From: Hymenochaete sp. R1
Taxonomy: Eukaryota; Basidiomycota; Agaricomycetes; Hymenochaetales; Hymenochaetaceae
Assembly (NCBI GenBank): GCA_019400425.1
Contig: JAFREE010000166.1
Span: 1-53,892, forward strand
Length of the DNA stretch: 53,892 nt
Direction: 5' to 3'
Of the stretch, positions 10,796-22,099 are shown in pieces. Within the stretch, counting starts at the first letter, position 1. Each line of letters starts with the position of its first letter. Made by a program: the position numbers and the translations under genes. Under the pieces are notes generated by a model. It was given only the letters and a program-made list of their open reading frames with translations, had not been told where the DNA came from and did not search any database.

Positions 10796-12382
10796 TGCAG
10801 TCTTCTCCGGAGCTCGGAGTCTCTGACTCAGAGAGCACCTCTCACAGCCAGAATTTCAAATTCGGAGAGCCTCTCGCTCACTTCCGGATCTACTCAGTGC
10901 TATTCTCATATCGACGCATCCCTTGACACCGTTCAGACTCAGCTCTCAACTCAGCTATCTATCGTCGCCAACAGCGCTTATCTGCCCGACCAACGACCGC
11001 CTCCAGGCTTCTCTGATACCTTATGATCAACACCGCCTTGATGCGTAGCGCTGGAAACTTCGCGCACACAATGCTGATAGCGCATCACTCAAATGGAAAA
11101 GAAATACAATGGTAAGTCCCCTTCACCACAAAACGCAAATGCATGTGTTAAAGACTTCGGCTAACGACTTCTTCAGTCTCATGTACGTCGTCGACTCGGA
11201 AACTACGCTTCTGTCGCATTGGCTCACTTTTACGAAACATTACTTTTTTCAGGAGGACGACGCGATTGTCTCGATAAGAGGAAATGCACCGTTTCCAAAC
11301 GGCGTCTTCGAAGGTCAGATCAATTATCAAATCATCTCGCCTCCTTCCACACAGGCTGATGAAGCTCGCGTCAGGCCAGCTGAAGTTCCTCTTATAACTG
11401 CAACTGACCGCTTTGACGTGCTTCAAACTCAACACTACGCGCTCGTGTTCGCAGACGTGAGCACTCAATCACTCAATCACCGACAAGCAACATCTTCTCG
11501 ACGTCAACAAACGAGCGATTCGTCACACCTCGCGACGCATTTCAGATAGCTTGCTATCCCCTCGAACGTGTTCCCCGCAATCTTAACGCTACAAACCCCT
11601 CTCCTCTGTGTTATCGAGCAAGGAGCGAAGATACGTCCATGTCTTTCCACATTCAACGATGCCGGCTCGACCTCCAATTCGAGTCCGAGCCAGCGACCAT
11701 GTCGTGTCGAGCATCAAGTCGTTCTCTCGTAAGTACGGCCGTCGCTCTATCACCACCCTCATTCACATCCCCCAAAGCTTCATCATCAATGGGCTACCCT
11801 CAAACCCCGGCTACCTTCAAACCTCGGCTTCCCAAGCACATATACACCGCACGACACCACCCATCCAACGCCAAGCTGGATACGGCGACACCTTCTCTCG
11901 ATCTTGACGCTGCGTAGCCAGTAGACGCAAAGCGCAGAAATAAACGAAGGCCTGCGACGCTCAGTCACAATCACGAAGACTGGCTCCGAAGTAATAACGA
12001 CGCGTGCGTACGACGAGCCCAAATTTTGAGCCTTGTCCGTCACTTTTCGCCAGAGACTTACACAGCCGGAACCATGCAACTCGTACATCAGACATTAAAA
12101 GGAGGAAAAGCATCATATCATCATCTTGGTAAGCTTGTGCATCTCAAAGTTAACTACACGCTGCAACGTGATCCCAAATTGATCTCCGAAACCGACTCGT
12201 TCATTAGAAACACCACAGTTCGCATCTCGAACGCTATCGCTTCCTCTTTGCGCGTGTCATTGCAGGATATGGAAGACTCGCGCGAACGTCGATGGCAGAT
12301 ACAATTTGCCGAGACTTCCATGAAACGCGAAGAAACCAAAGGTCTCGGATTCGCAAAGTTCAACCACAATACCCACCTGTGA
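10796..12382 (+). other. Unresolved multi-exon locus, possibly decayed gene
   Basis: I do not recognise a family here. Splice-like signals are present: a GTAAGT donor at 11111 with a CTTCTTCAG acceptor near 11176, a CTCTCGTAAGT donor near 11730, and a CATTTCAG acceptor near 11547. An open frame of 146 codons lies at 11109-11549. A piece joined at 11547 reads in phase into IACYPLERVPRNLN. A 118-codon frame lies at 12026-12382. However, no combination of exons gave one long phase-consistent protein: several joins make TGA. It may be a real gene with unusual introns, a non-coding transcript, or a relic. Transcript data would settle it. Confidence 0.3.
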
Positions 12383-12878
12383 CGACTTTACCTTTGAACG
12401 ATTGGGAAGGGGGCGTAAATTTAGACTTTCGTGTGGGCACATTCTCACGAGAAAAAATGAACAATCAAAGCAACTCGTCAGATTCTCTTTTTCCTTATAT
12501 CATCACGGTCGTCAAACTAGTAAGCAAGAAATAAACACGGAACGGGATGAAAAGAAAAGGGCTAGACGATACAGGATGAAGTGTCCAACGGGATGTTCGT
12601 GAGCGTAAAATGACGTGAGAATGGGTGAGAATGGGTGAAAGGGGCTTGAAAGGGGAAGGGAAGGAAAAGGGGAGCGGATATAAAGCCAGGCGTCGACCTG
12701 ATCGTAAATTAAACATTTACATGTTTATAGATAATGAAAGATGAAATAAAACAAAAAGCGGAAGAACGTTACTGATCATAATCATCTCAAGAGGACACCA
12801 CACGACGCTGCCAATCGGACAGCACTTTCCTCTTCATTACTTACACCTTCATCATCACCTTCTTAGCAATCTGGCATT
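12383..12878. other. Intergenic
   Basis: 3' flanks only; no gene supported. The interval contains a possible alternative last exon of the SUR7-like gene (see that entry). Confidence 0.5.
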
Positions 12879-13627
12879 TTAGTATGTTGGTTCGTTGCTG
12901 CTAACCTTGTTATGTCTCCGCCTTGTGAACGGAGCCCCGCATACCGAGAGGCAGAACGACAGCGCAAGCGCAACAAGCGCGCCGAGCGTGAACCAGTTCG
13001 CAATCCCGAACTCGGCAGCGTCGCTCGAGTTCCTGGCGTCTCGGATACGTTGACGGGTGATGCCAAAGAGAACCATGTCCAAGACCCACGCGACTAGGAC
13101 CTGAACAAACGATGCGATAAGGTGAGCCGCGACCCGAGAAATAGAATAGAACAGAATAGACGTACGACAAGGAAAGCCAGCATCGTCAAAAGGATAATAC
13201 TGATTCTATGACGAGCAACCCCAGCTATGATCGCCAAGAACGAAAGACCCGCCCCGACAGGATGCAAGAACAGCGTCTTCGTCAAATTGTGTATCACGCT
13301 CGTATTCAAGTTCGACCTAGCAGCAGCAGCCGCACCCGAGCCAGTACCAGAATTAGGCGAGGACTGGATGAGTCTTGCAGCATGAGAATGAGTGAAGGAT
13401 ACTGACTGTGTTCCGCCCGTAAGGATGGATGTGGGGAAAAAGTAGCCAAAGGAGATGTCGGAGCCTGTGAAGCCGAAGCACCCGAAGTGGGTGATGGACG
13501 AGCCTGTGCTAGAGCGGACGTCGAGGAAGGAGACGCGCTCCCATGTTGGGGAGGAGACGGAGACGAAGATGAGGAGGACCATGGCCGCGAAGGCGAAGAA
13601 CATTCCTGGAACTAGCATGTTCGCCAT
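12879..13627 (-). CDS. SUR7/PalI (Rim9)-family tetraspan membrane protein
   Basis: Two exons, 13627-13166 and 13100-12879, 227 residues. Family proteins sit in the plasma membrane, at eisosomes (Sur7) or in ambient-pH sensing (PalI/Rim9). Four hydrophobic segments are visible: residues about 4-24 (MLVPGMFFAFAAMVLLIFVS), 120-140 (HPVGAGLSFLAIIAGV), 143-170 across the intron, and 190-210 (WFTLGALVALALSFCLSVCG). Between the first two lies a long outer loop with HFGCFGFTG, matching the G-x-C/FG loop mark of the family. The C-terminus is short and basic (RRRHNK). As read, the frame runs through to TAA at 12879. A 35-nt intron (GTTAGC...CCAG) would instead replace the last residues with a lysine-rich end at about 12850. 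An AAATATAAGA box lies near 13805-13796. Confidence 0.8.
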
Positions 13628-14262
13628 GATGTACTATCTGTCTGTTGCAGCTACAGCTTCTGGGATGCCTCGTTATTAGCGTTGATAACGACGGCAACGA
13701 AGAAGAGAATGACATACCTTTATGGAAGGGGATGGTGGGGGAGGAAAGGAAAGGGAGAAATGTGGGGTGTTTGTACAGTTTTGCGAGTCTGCGAGTCTTA
13801 TATTTGCACTTGTCTCGAAGCTAGTTGAATTTAGGCGCCCTCATATGACGTAGTTGCCGCATTGGCACATGACCTGTTTACAGCCGGGTTTTCTCTTCAG
13901 GCATGCCGAAACATTTTCACCAGCGCCACCTCTTGAGAAACGCCGACGCGGAAACACTTCCTAAATCTTACTCGCCAGCTCACACCAAAGTAATAGCTCA
14001 GGTCGAGTACACCATACACGATCAAGATAGTACAGGCTCCGACTCAATACTGTGGTTTATTGGTTCAGCAAAGCGACCTCATCGTCCAAACGCAAACAAT
14101 CCTCCTTTCGTCTATTTTGCGCTTGCATCCAGCAAGCAAAGATGCATAAAACCTCTGGGCACCTGTCTTTCCTTCCGACCAACCAGTTCTCTTACTTACT
14201 TCCACCACCTCCCATCCAACTGACAGTCACTCGTTTATCTTACAACAACCAAAAGAACATCC
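13628..14262. other. Intergenic, divergent promoters
   Basis: Shared upstream region of the SUR7-like gene (-) and the orphan gene at 14263 (+). No gene supported. Confidence 0.5.
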
Positions 14263-15367
14263 ATGTCTGACTCAACCTCACCCTCCTCAGTGTCTTCGCC
14301 GCAAACAGCAGTAACGGCACCTCCTCAGAAAAGAAGCTTGAAAGACACAATCCGTCGCTACCTCACCTGGTGCAACGATGCCGACTCCGATGACTCCCAG
14401 ACTGAGACGAACGACCGCTCGCGCTTGGAGTGGACAGCCGAAAACAAAGACAGGTTCTTCAGGAAAGAAAAGAACCTTCAGTTGTCGAAGGAAGACACTG
14501 ATGCGCTCAAGATGCTTGACATAGGTGCGTAATGTCGAACATTGTTTTTTGTTTGCGAACGATCCTTGTTGATCATCTTGACTTCGTAGATGTTGAAGTG
14601 CTCGCGCAGACCTTGTCTAACGGTACGTTTGTTTGATGGTGACGATCTTTGCTTTTCGATGGTCCCTAATAACAGACTCCGTAGGCCCCGACCCGTTCAT
14701 TGGCGAGAAACCCGTCGAGATGGACTTCTTCATCAAGCCAGATGGATACGGCCCTTGTATCACATGTACGTCCCCACACCGTCTTCTCCATCAACTCTCG
14801 CTCAAAAACTCGCTTTCTCTCTTCGCAAAAGTCACCTACGCTATCGCTACTGGCCCCGGGTCGATGCAAGTCTGCTACATCGGCGGAAGCTTCGCCGAAC
14901 TCGCTTCCAAGGCCCGTGCGGGTCTCCAGAGACGTCCCTCGCTCCGTACGCCCTCGGGCGACGAAAGACACTCCAAGAAGAGCCTCGGAGTAGGAGCGCC
15001 CGAGCCCAACGCCCACTCGGATGCCGCCGTGCAGACTGAGCCTGAGGCCACACAATCTCCAGATTCGCCCCGGGCCAGGACCTATTCGGACGATGGTGCG
15101 CATCTTGAGTCCAATTCACCAACAGAGGAAGCCTTCATCGGTGCCAAGGCTGACGCCCACGACACCAACACCGTCTCCAATGCGAAAGACGTAACTGAAC
15201 CCGCCGCGGAAACGCTGGGTGATATGTTGGAAAACGACACGGCGACAGCGTTGGCTGTGGCGTCTGTCTCGGAGCCCGGAGACGAGGAGATCGTGAAGAA
15301 CCTCGCTGTTCCTGAAACACATTCGGAATGCGATGGACATGCGCAAGCGCGCTCTGACTTTCGATAA
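14263..15367 (+). CDS. Hypothetical protein, 306 residues, no family recognised
   Basis: Four exons join in phase: 14263-14524, 14590-14622 (33 nt), 14676-14765, 14832-15367. A Ser/Thr-rich disordered start is followed by a helical segment LKDTIRRYLTWCND and DRFFRKEKNLQLSKEDTDALKMLDI. A compact core follows, GPDPFIGEKPVEMDFFIKP and TYAIATGPGSMQVCYIGGSF. The C-terminal half is acidic and disordered (Glu/Asp/Ala/Thr). No signal peptide or membrane segment. The core spread over short exons and the clean phases support a real gene; function is unknown. Confidence 0.68.
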
Positions 15368-15795
15368 AGGATGCCGGACGTTCTTAGAATAAGCTCTTGC
15401 TCGTTTGCGTAAGGTGGAATGCATCCTGGTTAATGATGTAGTAGTTTGAGAAGATAAAGAGGATCCCCATGGTCGCAATTAATTTCTGTTGACTCGTCAC
15501 AGAAAATAAGTGAGACACGATATTGCACCTGACCGTCATCTACGCGTCGGGTAGACTCGAAAAGCGAAGTACGATAACTTACGATCTTGAGACGCTTGAG
15601 CCAGCCAATAGGGAACCTTCTATTTTGAGACCTTGGTCCCTGCTTCCGAATACATATAACCTTTGTCGTATGCGAGTAACTCGGCGTTCCTCCTATCAGC
15701 GCAACGGAGAGATATTTTATCATAGATGGATACAAGGCAAGACGCAAATCGAGCTCCTCCTTCTCGCTTCCGTAAGATTGTACTTACCCTGGCTT

Positions 15796-15804
15796 CATAT
15801 AAAG
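15796..15804 (+). promoter_or_regulatory. TATA box before the 145-residue orphan gene
   Basis: CATATAAAG about 60 nt before the ATG at 15862. The next gene has its TATA box at about the same short distance. Confidence 0.45.
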
Positions 15805-15861
15805 ATCACAGGATAAGCAAAGAATCGCTCCGGTCCACTCGATTTCATACCACAAACCACG

Positions 15862-16357
15862 ATGACCAAAAATGCACCTACAGAGAAACAGCAACACGCC
15901 GAAGGCGACGACAACTCCAATGAGACTTCACAGAGTTCCGCCACTCGTACGTGCCTATCTCAAACATTGGACCTCGGTCCCTGATCTTCTAGTCTCTTTC
16001 TAAGGCACACTATTCTTCGTGAAGAAGGCAGAGGACTATCAAGAGACCATCAATAAATGGTTCGAATGCGCAAAGCAAGAGTCAAAAGCGCACCACACTT
16101 TCAAATCCGCTGAGTCTGAATGGTACAAACAGTCGTTCCAAGTATACGCTGCCAAAGCTGCGACAGGGTATGAATGCGCGAGTGAAGAAGAGCAACGCCA
16201 CATTCGGGAATCATTGAGGACGAAGGAGGCGGAGAAAGATCGTGCTGAAGAAACATTTAAAGAATTAGCGAAGCGGACTAAGGAAGCCAAGAAAGAAATG
16301 GATGATGCTCGGGTGAGATTGGACAAGGACCACGAGAACGAGAAGGAACGTGGTTAA
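15862..16357 (+). CDS. Small coiled-coil protein, orphan (tandem pair member 1)
   Basis: Two exons, 15862-15946 and 16005-16357, 145 residues; the intron is in phase 1. A polar N-terminus (TEKQQHAEGDDNSNETS) is followed by an all-helical, highly charged region with long Glu/Lys/Arg heptads (EEEQRHIRESLRTKEAEKDR, EETFKELAKRTKEAKKE), predicted as coiled coil. No signal peptide, no membrane segment, no known motif. The neighbour 16744-17440 has the same build: low-complexity first exon, phase-1 intron, charged helical second exon ending EKER. The two are probably ancient tandem duplicates. Confidence 0.7.
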
Positions 16358-16685
16358 AATAGCATGGTTTTGAAATTTCTGGATTGTGTAGATACGGAAG
16401 GCTTGATGCATCCCTTAACTTAGGCTTAAGCCAACAAGGTGTATTCTTCGGTGATGCTATACATCTGAGAATGGAACGAATATGAGCTCACTTAGCGTGA
16501 ACCCAAGCAATATGAAAACCAAAAAACTCACCCCAAATCTGTCAACGCCTTTCCTTCACTCGCAATTCTGACTAGCAATTCGTCCTTTGCCAAGGATGAA
16601 AAACGTTAGACGATGAGCTACTTGCATCCTTGCGCAAAGCATTTTTCTTTGCGCATAAATGCTGACTAATCAGGTCAAGATTGTG

Positions 16686-16693
16686 TATATAAA
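16686..16693 (+). promoter_or_regulatory. TATA box before the 211-residue orphan gene
   Basis: TATATAAA about 50 nt before the ATG at 16744. Confidence 0.5.
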
Positions 16694-16743
16694 CGTCGTC
16701 ATCGCCAAAGCACCATTCCATATCTTCTTGACCGTAAATTGCC

Positions 16744-17440
16744 ATGTCCCAGTCTCGAAGCAAGAAAGGCAGCCCAGGCAACAAAGCGCAGCCCAGTATC
16801 AATAGCTGGGTTAGACCGCGGACTGGGAAGAATGGAAAAACTCACCCACCTAAGCACGACCCTGGAGTTGGCAGCGCGTCAGCGCACGAGCGGGGGAATA
16901 TCAGCTCATCTGAGCCTAGAGAAGGAGGCGGAAACAGCGTGCCTGTCGAGGCCTACTCGAACGTCAGTCCAAACACTGAATATCTTAAGGAGCTTCCTGA
17001 AGGTACGTACTTATATATAAGCCATTTAATTTGCTAAGAATATCTCGTTTTCTGTACGTATAGAGTTTCACAATTCGGACTTCCTAAAGAACTTCGAAGA
17101 GTGCGAGGCTATGGTCGAGCGTCTGGAGGAAATCACGAAGAGCGAGGGGTCGTCGGCTTTTTGCCTCAGACAAAAGAAGCTCAATATTCTTTTTTCAGAG
17201 TATATGGTGCACTATATGCGTACGATCCACGCAGAATCGGATGAAGAGACTCGCAATGAGGCCGTGGAACACGCCATGAAGAATTTGAAAGCTGATAAAT
17301 TTTTGGAAATCCAGTTCGAAGCTTCTTATCATCGGTACCAAGATTCCAAACTTACAGCGGAGAAGAAGTTAGAAGAGCTCTGGGAATCCCTCGAAAAAGA
17401 TCTTGCGAAGGAAAAGGAACGCGCTAAGGCATACATTTAG
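16744..17440 (+). CDS. Coiled-coil protein, orphan (tandem pair member 2)
   Basis: Two exons, 16744-17002 and 17064-17440, 211 residues, phase-1 intron. Residues 1-85 are disordered, Ser/Gly/Pro-rich and basic. The second exon is helical and charged: FLKNFEECEAMVERLEEITK, an aromatic-rich patch LFSEYMVHYMRTIHAESDEE, then AEKKLEELWESLEKDLAKEK. It resembles the upstream 145-residue gene in exon layout and in its acidic S-D/E-E-E patch and EKER ending. No known family recognised. The start at 16744 is preferred over a same-region out-of-frame ATG because it is the one that joins exon 2 in phase. Confidence 0.72.
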
Positions 17441-19168
17441 TTTCGTCCAATCGTAACTTTTTGGGACGTTATTTAGTAGGCATATTACTTACGTCGTAGA
17501 ATAATAGGTTTGGACTTCCTGTGGTCGCACCTCCTCACAATTATTCAACGTGGTTTTCTGGGCGGCCTAATAGACGTTTCTCCACGAGATATTATTTCAA
17601 TGCAACATCAAAGTCAGAGGCATACAATAACAAAATGAGTGAAATTATGAGACGAACCCCCAAGGGATGCATGCATCGAGCTTGCTTATGGACCACATAC
17701 CCGTCCGTCAGATAACTAAAAAGAAATCGATAGACAGGTGGGTGGTACCGTTGTGCAAAATGTACTCAAAATTCATTCTTGTTGTCCGAGTAGATTGAGA
17801 TTGCGTCTGTCCACCAAAAGCATATAAGAAAGATCATCGACAAATCGCCCTTTCCATTCTTCGTATTGAGTCGTCAGCTCGCAGAAGAAAGAGAACATCC
17901 AACAAGTCAGGGTTTGTCGCTATAGGCGGGTGGTTACAAAGAATACAGAACTAAGAATATGCGTAGTAAGCACCTGCTTCGGTTGTGATTCAATAAGACA
18001 CTAAACTTTTCGTTTGCGCCTGAAACACCGTCGATTGATACCATACGCAAAATCCCTTGCGTCCATAGGTTTGAAATAGGGATACAACTGAGTGATGAGG
18101 GAGCGGGGTAGTCGTTCATCAAAGAGAACTCATAGTATTAGCTATTAAACTTGGCGGAAGTCGACCTTCAAGTGCAGGTATACCAGGTAGCCACGGTTTC
18201 ACGCGAGGTGTCTGGGAAGAGAGGCGAGAAGGCAGAGGACTTACAGCATGAAGTGAACGCGAATGACAGCCAAATTGAACGTTTTAAAGTGAAGAAAAGT
18301 ATATGAAGGACAAACAGCCAGAGTCGTAGCCGAGAGGAGGACGGCAGAGCGCTGGGAGTCTATCAAGAGGCAACGCAAAAAGGCTGAGGTTGTTGGTCTT
18401 GAAGGTCCGCGGAAAACGAAAGCGGAAAGCAACCGTTACCATTTATTCCTTAGAAAATAAAGAAGAAGCTTACTTACAAGATGCGGAAGAAATCACGAGT
18501 GCAAACGAGGAAACTTAATGATGAACTTCACGACGGCAGGTTCCGTATGACCCTCTCGTAACGAATCGGACGAAAAACTGCAAATGAGATGTCTGTGACC
18601 CTTTCTTCTACAATCAAGTCCTATCTTCGCATAAACACGTAGCTATATTGCGCCTCCATGGATGCCGGGACCGAAACCAACAGGCCAACGAGGAACCAGG
18701 ATATTGATGCAAAACAGGCGACGTCAGGGCGAATGGCTGACAGAGAAGACTCGTTATTTTCGGCGAAACAGACCCATTTGGCTACTTGATGATGAGTCGA
18801 ATGTACAGACAAAGAGAAGTGCCTCGAAATCAGAGCATGTAGGACTGGTGAGCTGGATTGAACATGATGTCGAGAGGTAAAGAAGAGTCTCAAGAGATGC
18901 AGCAGTGCGCGCGCGAAGTTCGGTTCGGCCGCTGCTGGCCGAAGGCTGCCAGAGGCCTCAGCAAATACCTGGCCTATACTGCCTATACGAGATCCACCTT
19001 CTCTCTTTTCCAAAGAACGTCGACGGTACGTGTAGATGCACTCACCAGATTATCATTATCGCGACTCAATCAATGGACGACCTGTATACACCGTTGCTCT
19101 GTCAGCTTTTTCCGAGTCCGAAGATTCGGAAATTCAGAAGCGCATGACGCATAAACTCGGCGTCCGGC
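17441..19168. other. Long intergenic stretch with possible minus-strand exons
   Basis: No gene can be closed. On the minus strand a 41-codon frame (about 17887-17762) reads MFSFFCELTTQYEEW and ends at a stop, like a last exon. Other frames at 18432-18241 are hydrophobic. I could not join them in phase. The right part (18600-19168) is probably the GST promoter. Confidence 0.3.
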
Positions 19169-20333
19169 ATGCTCCCTCTTCCTACCACCGCCTTCACCTT
19201 CACGAGAGTTCTTGCACCGCGATCCAGCCTCGCATTCCGGATTCTCTCACTCTCGCATCGCAACAATCTCAGAAAAATGTCTACAGAAGGCTCTGCACCC
19301 AAGAAGGCTCGCACAGACGAGAAGTACCAGCTCTTCTGTAAGTCGTGCGCTCCAAGACCTCCTTCGTGCTTCTCACAATGTCTCTTTTTCTCTCTCTCAG
19401 ACTGGCCTGGTCTCCCAGGACGCGGTGAACCCATCAGGTTAGCTTTGGAAGAGGCCGGAGCAGACTACGAAGATGTCGCGCGCCCTGACAAGTTCAAGGT
19501 TATCACCAACCTCGTAGGGACCGGCAGGCACTTTGCGCCCCCGATTCTGCGTCACGGCGACCTCGAAATCTCACAGCTGCCCAATATCATGTCATACCTA
19601 GGTGCAAAGCTCAAGCTGGAGTCGGAAGGAGATGAGAAGTTCAAGGTTCAACAGCTGTTTTTGACTGCTATGGAGTGCGTGTTCTCCTCGAGCTCCTTCG
19701 CTGTAACGAGATTCTAACACAGACATTTCTACGCCTAAAGCCTCCAGAATGAAGCTCACGACACACATCACCCCGTGTCAGGTGTGTTGGTTGAATATTT
19801 TTGCATGTGTATTCTGTTGATATTGTGCTTTTCTTACTTGTCAGTTGCCTTATACTACGAAGACCAAAAGGAGCCGGCGAAGTTGAAAGCTAAAGACTTC
19901 CGGGAGTCTCGCATCCCAAAGTTCTTCAAGCATTTCAACTCTGTGCTTTCAGGGAACAAGGAAACTAACAAGAACGACTGGCTTGTCGGGACGGGTATCA
20001 CATACGCCGATCTGGGCCTTTTCCAAGTCGTCGATGGAGTACGTCCTGTTCATCAGCCTGTCATTCTACTCGCTTTTAATTCTTCTAAAAAACACTTTTC
20101 TATAACAGCTATTGTTTGCATTTCCACGTGCGACATCCCGTGTCCTCCAAGACTACCCTTCCATCTCTGACCACTACAAACGTGTCAAGGAGCGACCCCG
20201 AATTGCAGAATACCTGTCGAGCGATCGTCGACAAGCGTACTCTGATGGTGTTTACCGCCACTACGAGGAGCTTGATGACCCCGAAGAAGGAACGGCGAAG
20301 CGGAAGACAAGGTCGGGAAAATCGCAAGATTGA
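19169..20333 (+). CDS. Glutathione S-transferase
   Basis: Conjugates glutathione to electrophiles (detoxification). Five exons: 19169-19337, 19401-19674, 19741-19781, 19845-20038, 20109-20333; 300 residues from the first ATG. Thioredoxin-fold half: YQLFYWPGLPGRGEPIRLAL with a candidate catalytic Tyr, PPILRHGDLEISQLPNI (glutathione gamma-glutamyl contact at S-Q), then the all-helical half with NDWLVGTGITYADLGLFQ and DYPSISDHYKRVKERPRIAEYL. It resembles Mu/Sigma-like GSTs. The first 36 residues before MSTEGSAP are Arg/Ser/Leu-rich without acids and could be a mitochondrial presequence. Starting at the ATG at 19277 gives a 264-residue cytosolic form. The C-terminus adds a Lys/Arg tail not usual for the family. 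Confidence 0.9.
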
Positions 20334-21129
20334 AAGGCGGATTGGAGCCGTCTTATCAGGTGGATAATAAAATAGCAATGTAAGAGCCAAAGGAATGTGA
20401 AATGAAAGATGTACCGCTGCTTGCTTTCGATCCAGAACAGAACAGCCAATGAATTAATTTTACCCGTCGGGCCAGGCTTTCCGAATGCTTCTTTTCATCA
20501 GGGAAGTAAAAGGCGTTCTTCAAGTCAATACGTTCGTCTTGCATCTTGTTTGTACATCTCGCTGGCTTATACTTCAAGCGGGCTCACCACTTCCCTTATC
20601 TTCACTCATATCAATACATCAGCACTGTAGACCAGCGCAATGCATTATCTCGATCTCGTGAACATGGAATATGAACGTAAGGATTTGGGCGCATTCGCGT
20701 CTTTCCGGCCTATTCACTGCAAATGCTTCTTCAATATCCACAAAGACCATTATCTGTCTAGGCCAAACATTTCTAGCCCCAAAACTTACACGGAAATACA
20801 AAGAGAACAGTGTAGACAGGTCGGCTTATCCGCAACATCATTGCCGCCTTCCGCAGTCTCGCCCGTGTCTCTGGAATCTATGCAGCTCTAGTAGTCAGTA
20901 CATATTTTATCGAATTGATTGACTTTCATTCAAGTACGCTCCTCTGATATCTAACTTCAGTCTCTTTGCCGCCACTAACCAGTTTTCTATTTTGTCAGTG
21001 AAGGATACATCCTCGCTCGCTCGCTTCATTCCTTCTCTTATCTTCCCCTGCTCCAGCAACAGTTGCAAAAGTGAAAGTAGAGAATTCCGGCGACTCTGAT
21101 CGTCTACCACATCGCCATCGAATTGTTAT
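20334..21129. other. Intergenic after GST
   Basis: No gene supported; small frames only. Confidence 0.45.
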
Positions 21130-21900
21130 CTCATGTTTCAGAACCAGTGCGTTCAAAGCACTGATGTGAGGAGAGAAGGCGCTATGTTGACTACCGAGAC
21201 GCTGGAGTTGCCGTCTGTGCAGAGCGCTTCACTGGATTTGCATATGACAGCAAGCAGCTCGAAACATAATACATGAGGTGACGCTGATGCCGAGGACACA
21301 GGGCCTCGGCCATATTCGGTGCCAAGGAACGTCAATGCTACGATACTATTCGATGTATTCCCTAAAAATTGGGCGCGATTTTACTCATACCCGATGCAAT
21401 GCACTCATTTCCCAGGCTACGTCATCCTACCAAACGAATCGGCTTTGATCGGTAGCTGCTTATGAAGGTCGCGCTGTTTTTCCTAAGACCTACGGACGGT
21501 AGAAACTAACCTCAATCCAGGATCGCTTGTGTGTAGAACGAAGACAGAAGCAAGTAAATCTTAGACGATGCCCGGACTTGGAGGTCCACAGTTCCCTTTG
21601 TCGCCCGAGTAGCACGATCCTTCGAAATCTAGTTAAAGCATGTGGTCAATTTTGGTATTGCCGAATCAGTGCCGACCGACCGAGGAGGACGGGAGTCTGG
21701 GTTGTTTTTCAACGGCACCACTCACCACGAAGGTCTTGCGGTCTGTCCTCCAGGGAAATGCAGTGAGCAAAATTCTGGGGTGTTTGAAAAAGCAAACTGA
21801 CGTCTTACCTTTTTTTTTGCAAATTATTAAGAGTCTTCATGCTGCCGTCCAAGGATTCCAATGTGCCAGGAGTCGGTGATGAGTACCAGTAGAGACGGGT
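21130..21900. repeat. Decayed copy of the region upstream of the MFS transporter
   Basis: This stretch matches 23160-23930 in order and orientation with many changes. Shared strings include aaatgcagtgagcaaa, ttctggggtgtttgaaaa, agagacgggcgc/gtgc and a GAGCGCYTCRCTGG block. It is the 5' part of the upstream, decayed unit of a tandem duplication. Confidence 0.7.
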
Positions 21901-22099
21901 GCTTAATGATGCAAGCGTAGGATCACATCGGATTGTTCTTGGCCCCGCTCTTCTCCTGCAATCCGCCAAATCCTCTACTACCGTCTACTGGTTTCTTGTC
22001 TCCGAGTTCATGGGTCGAGAAGAAGCTTTGATCGCACAACGAAACCTCACCAGGTTGAAGGATAATCCCTCTTTGCAACACGATGACACTCTCCAAAAG

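Noticed and set aside
18621..19013. 130-codon minus-strand frame upstream of GST
   Set aside because: No conserved motif, composition typical of chance frame, and it overlaps the expected GST promoter.
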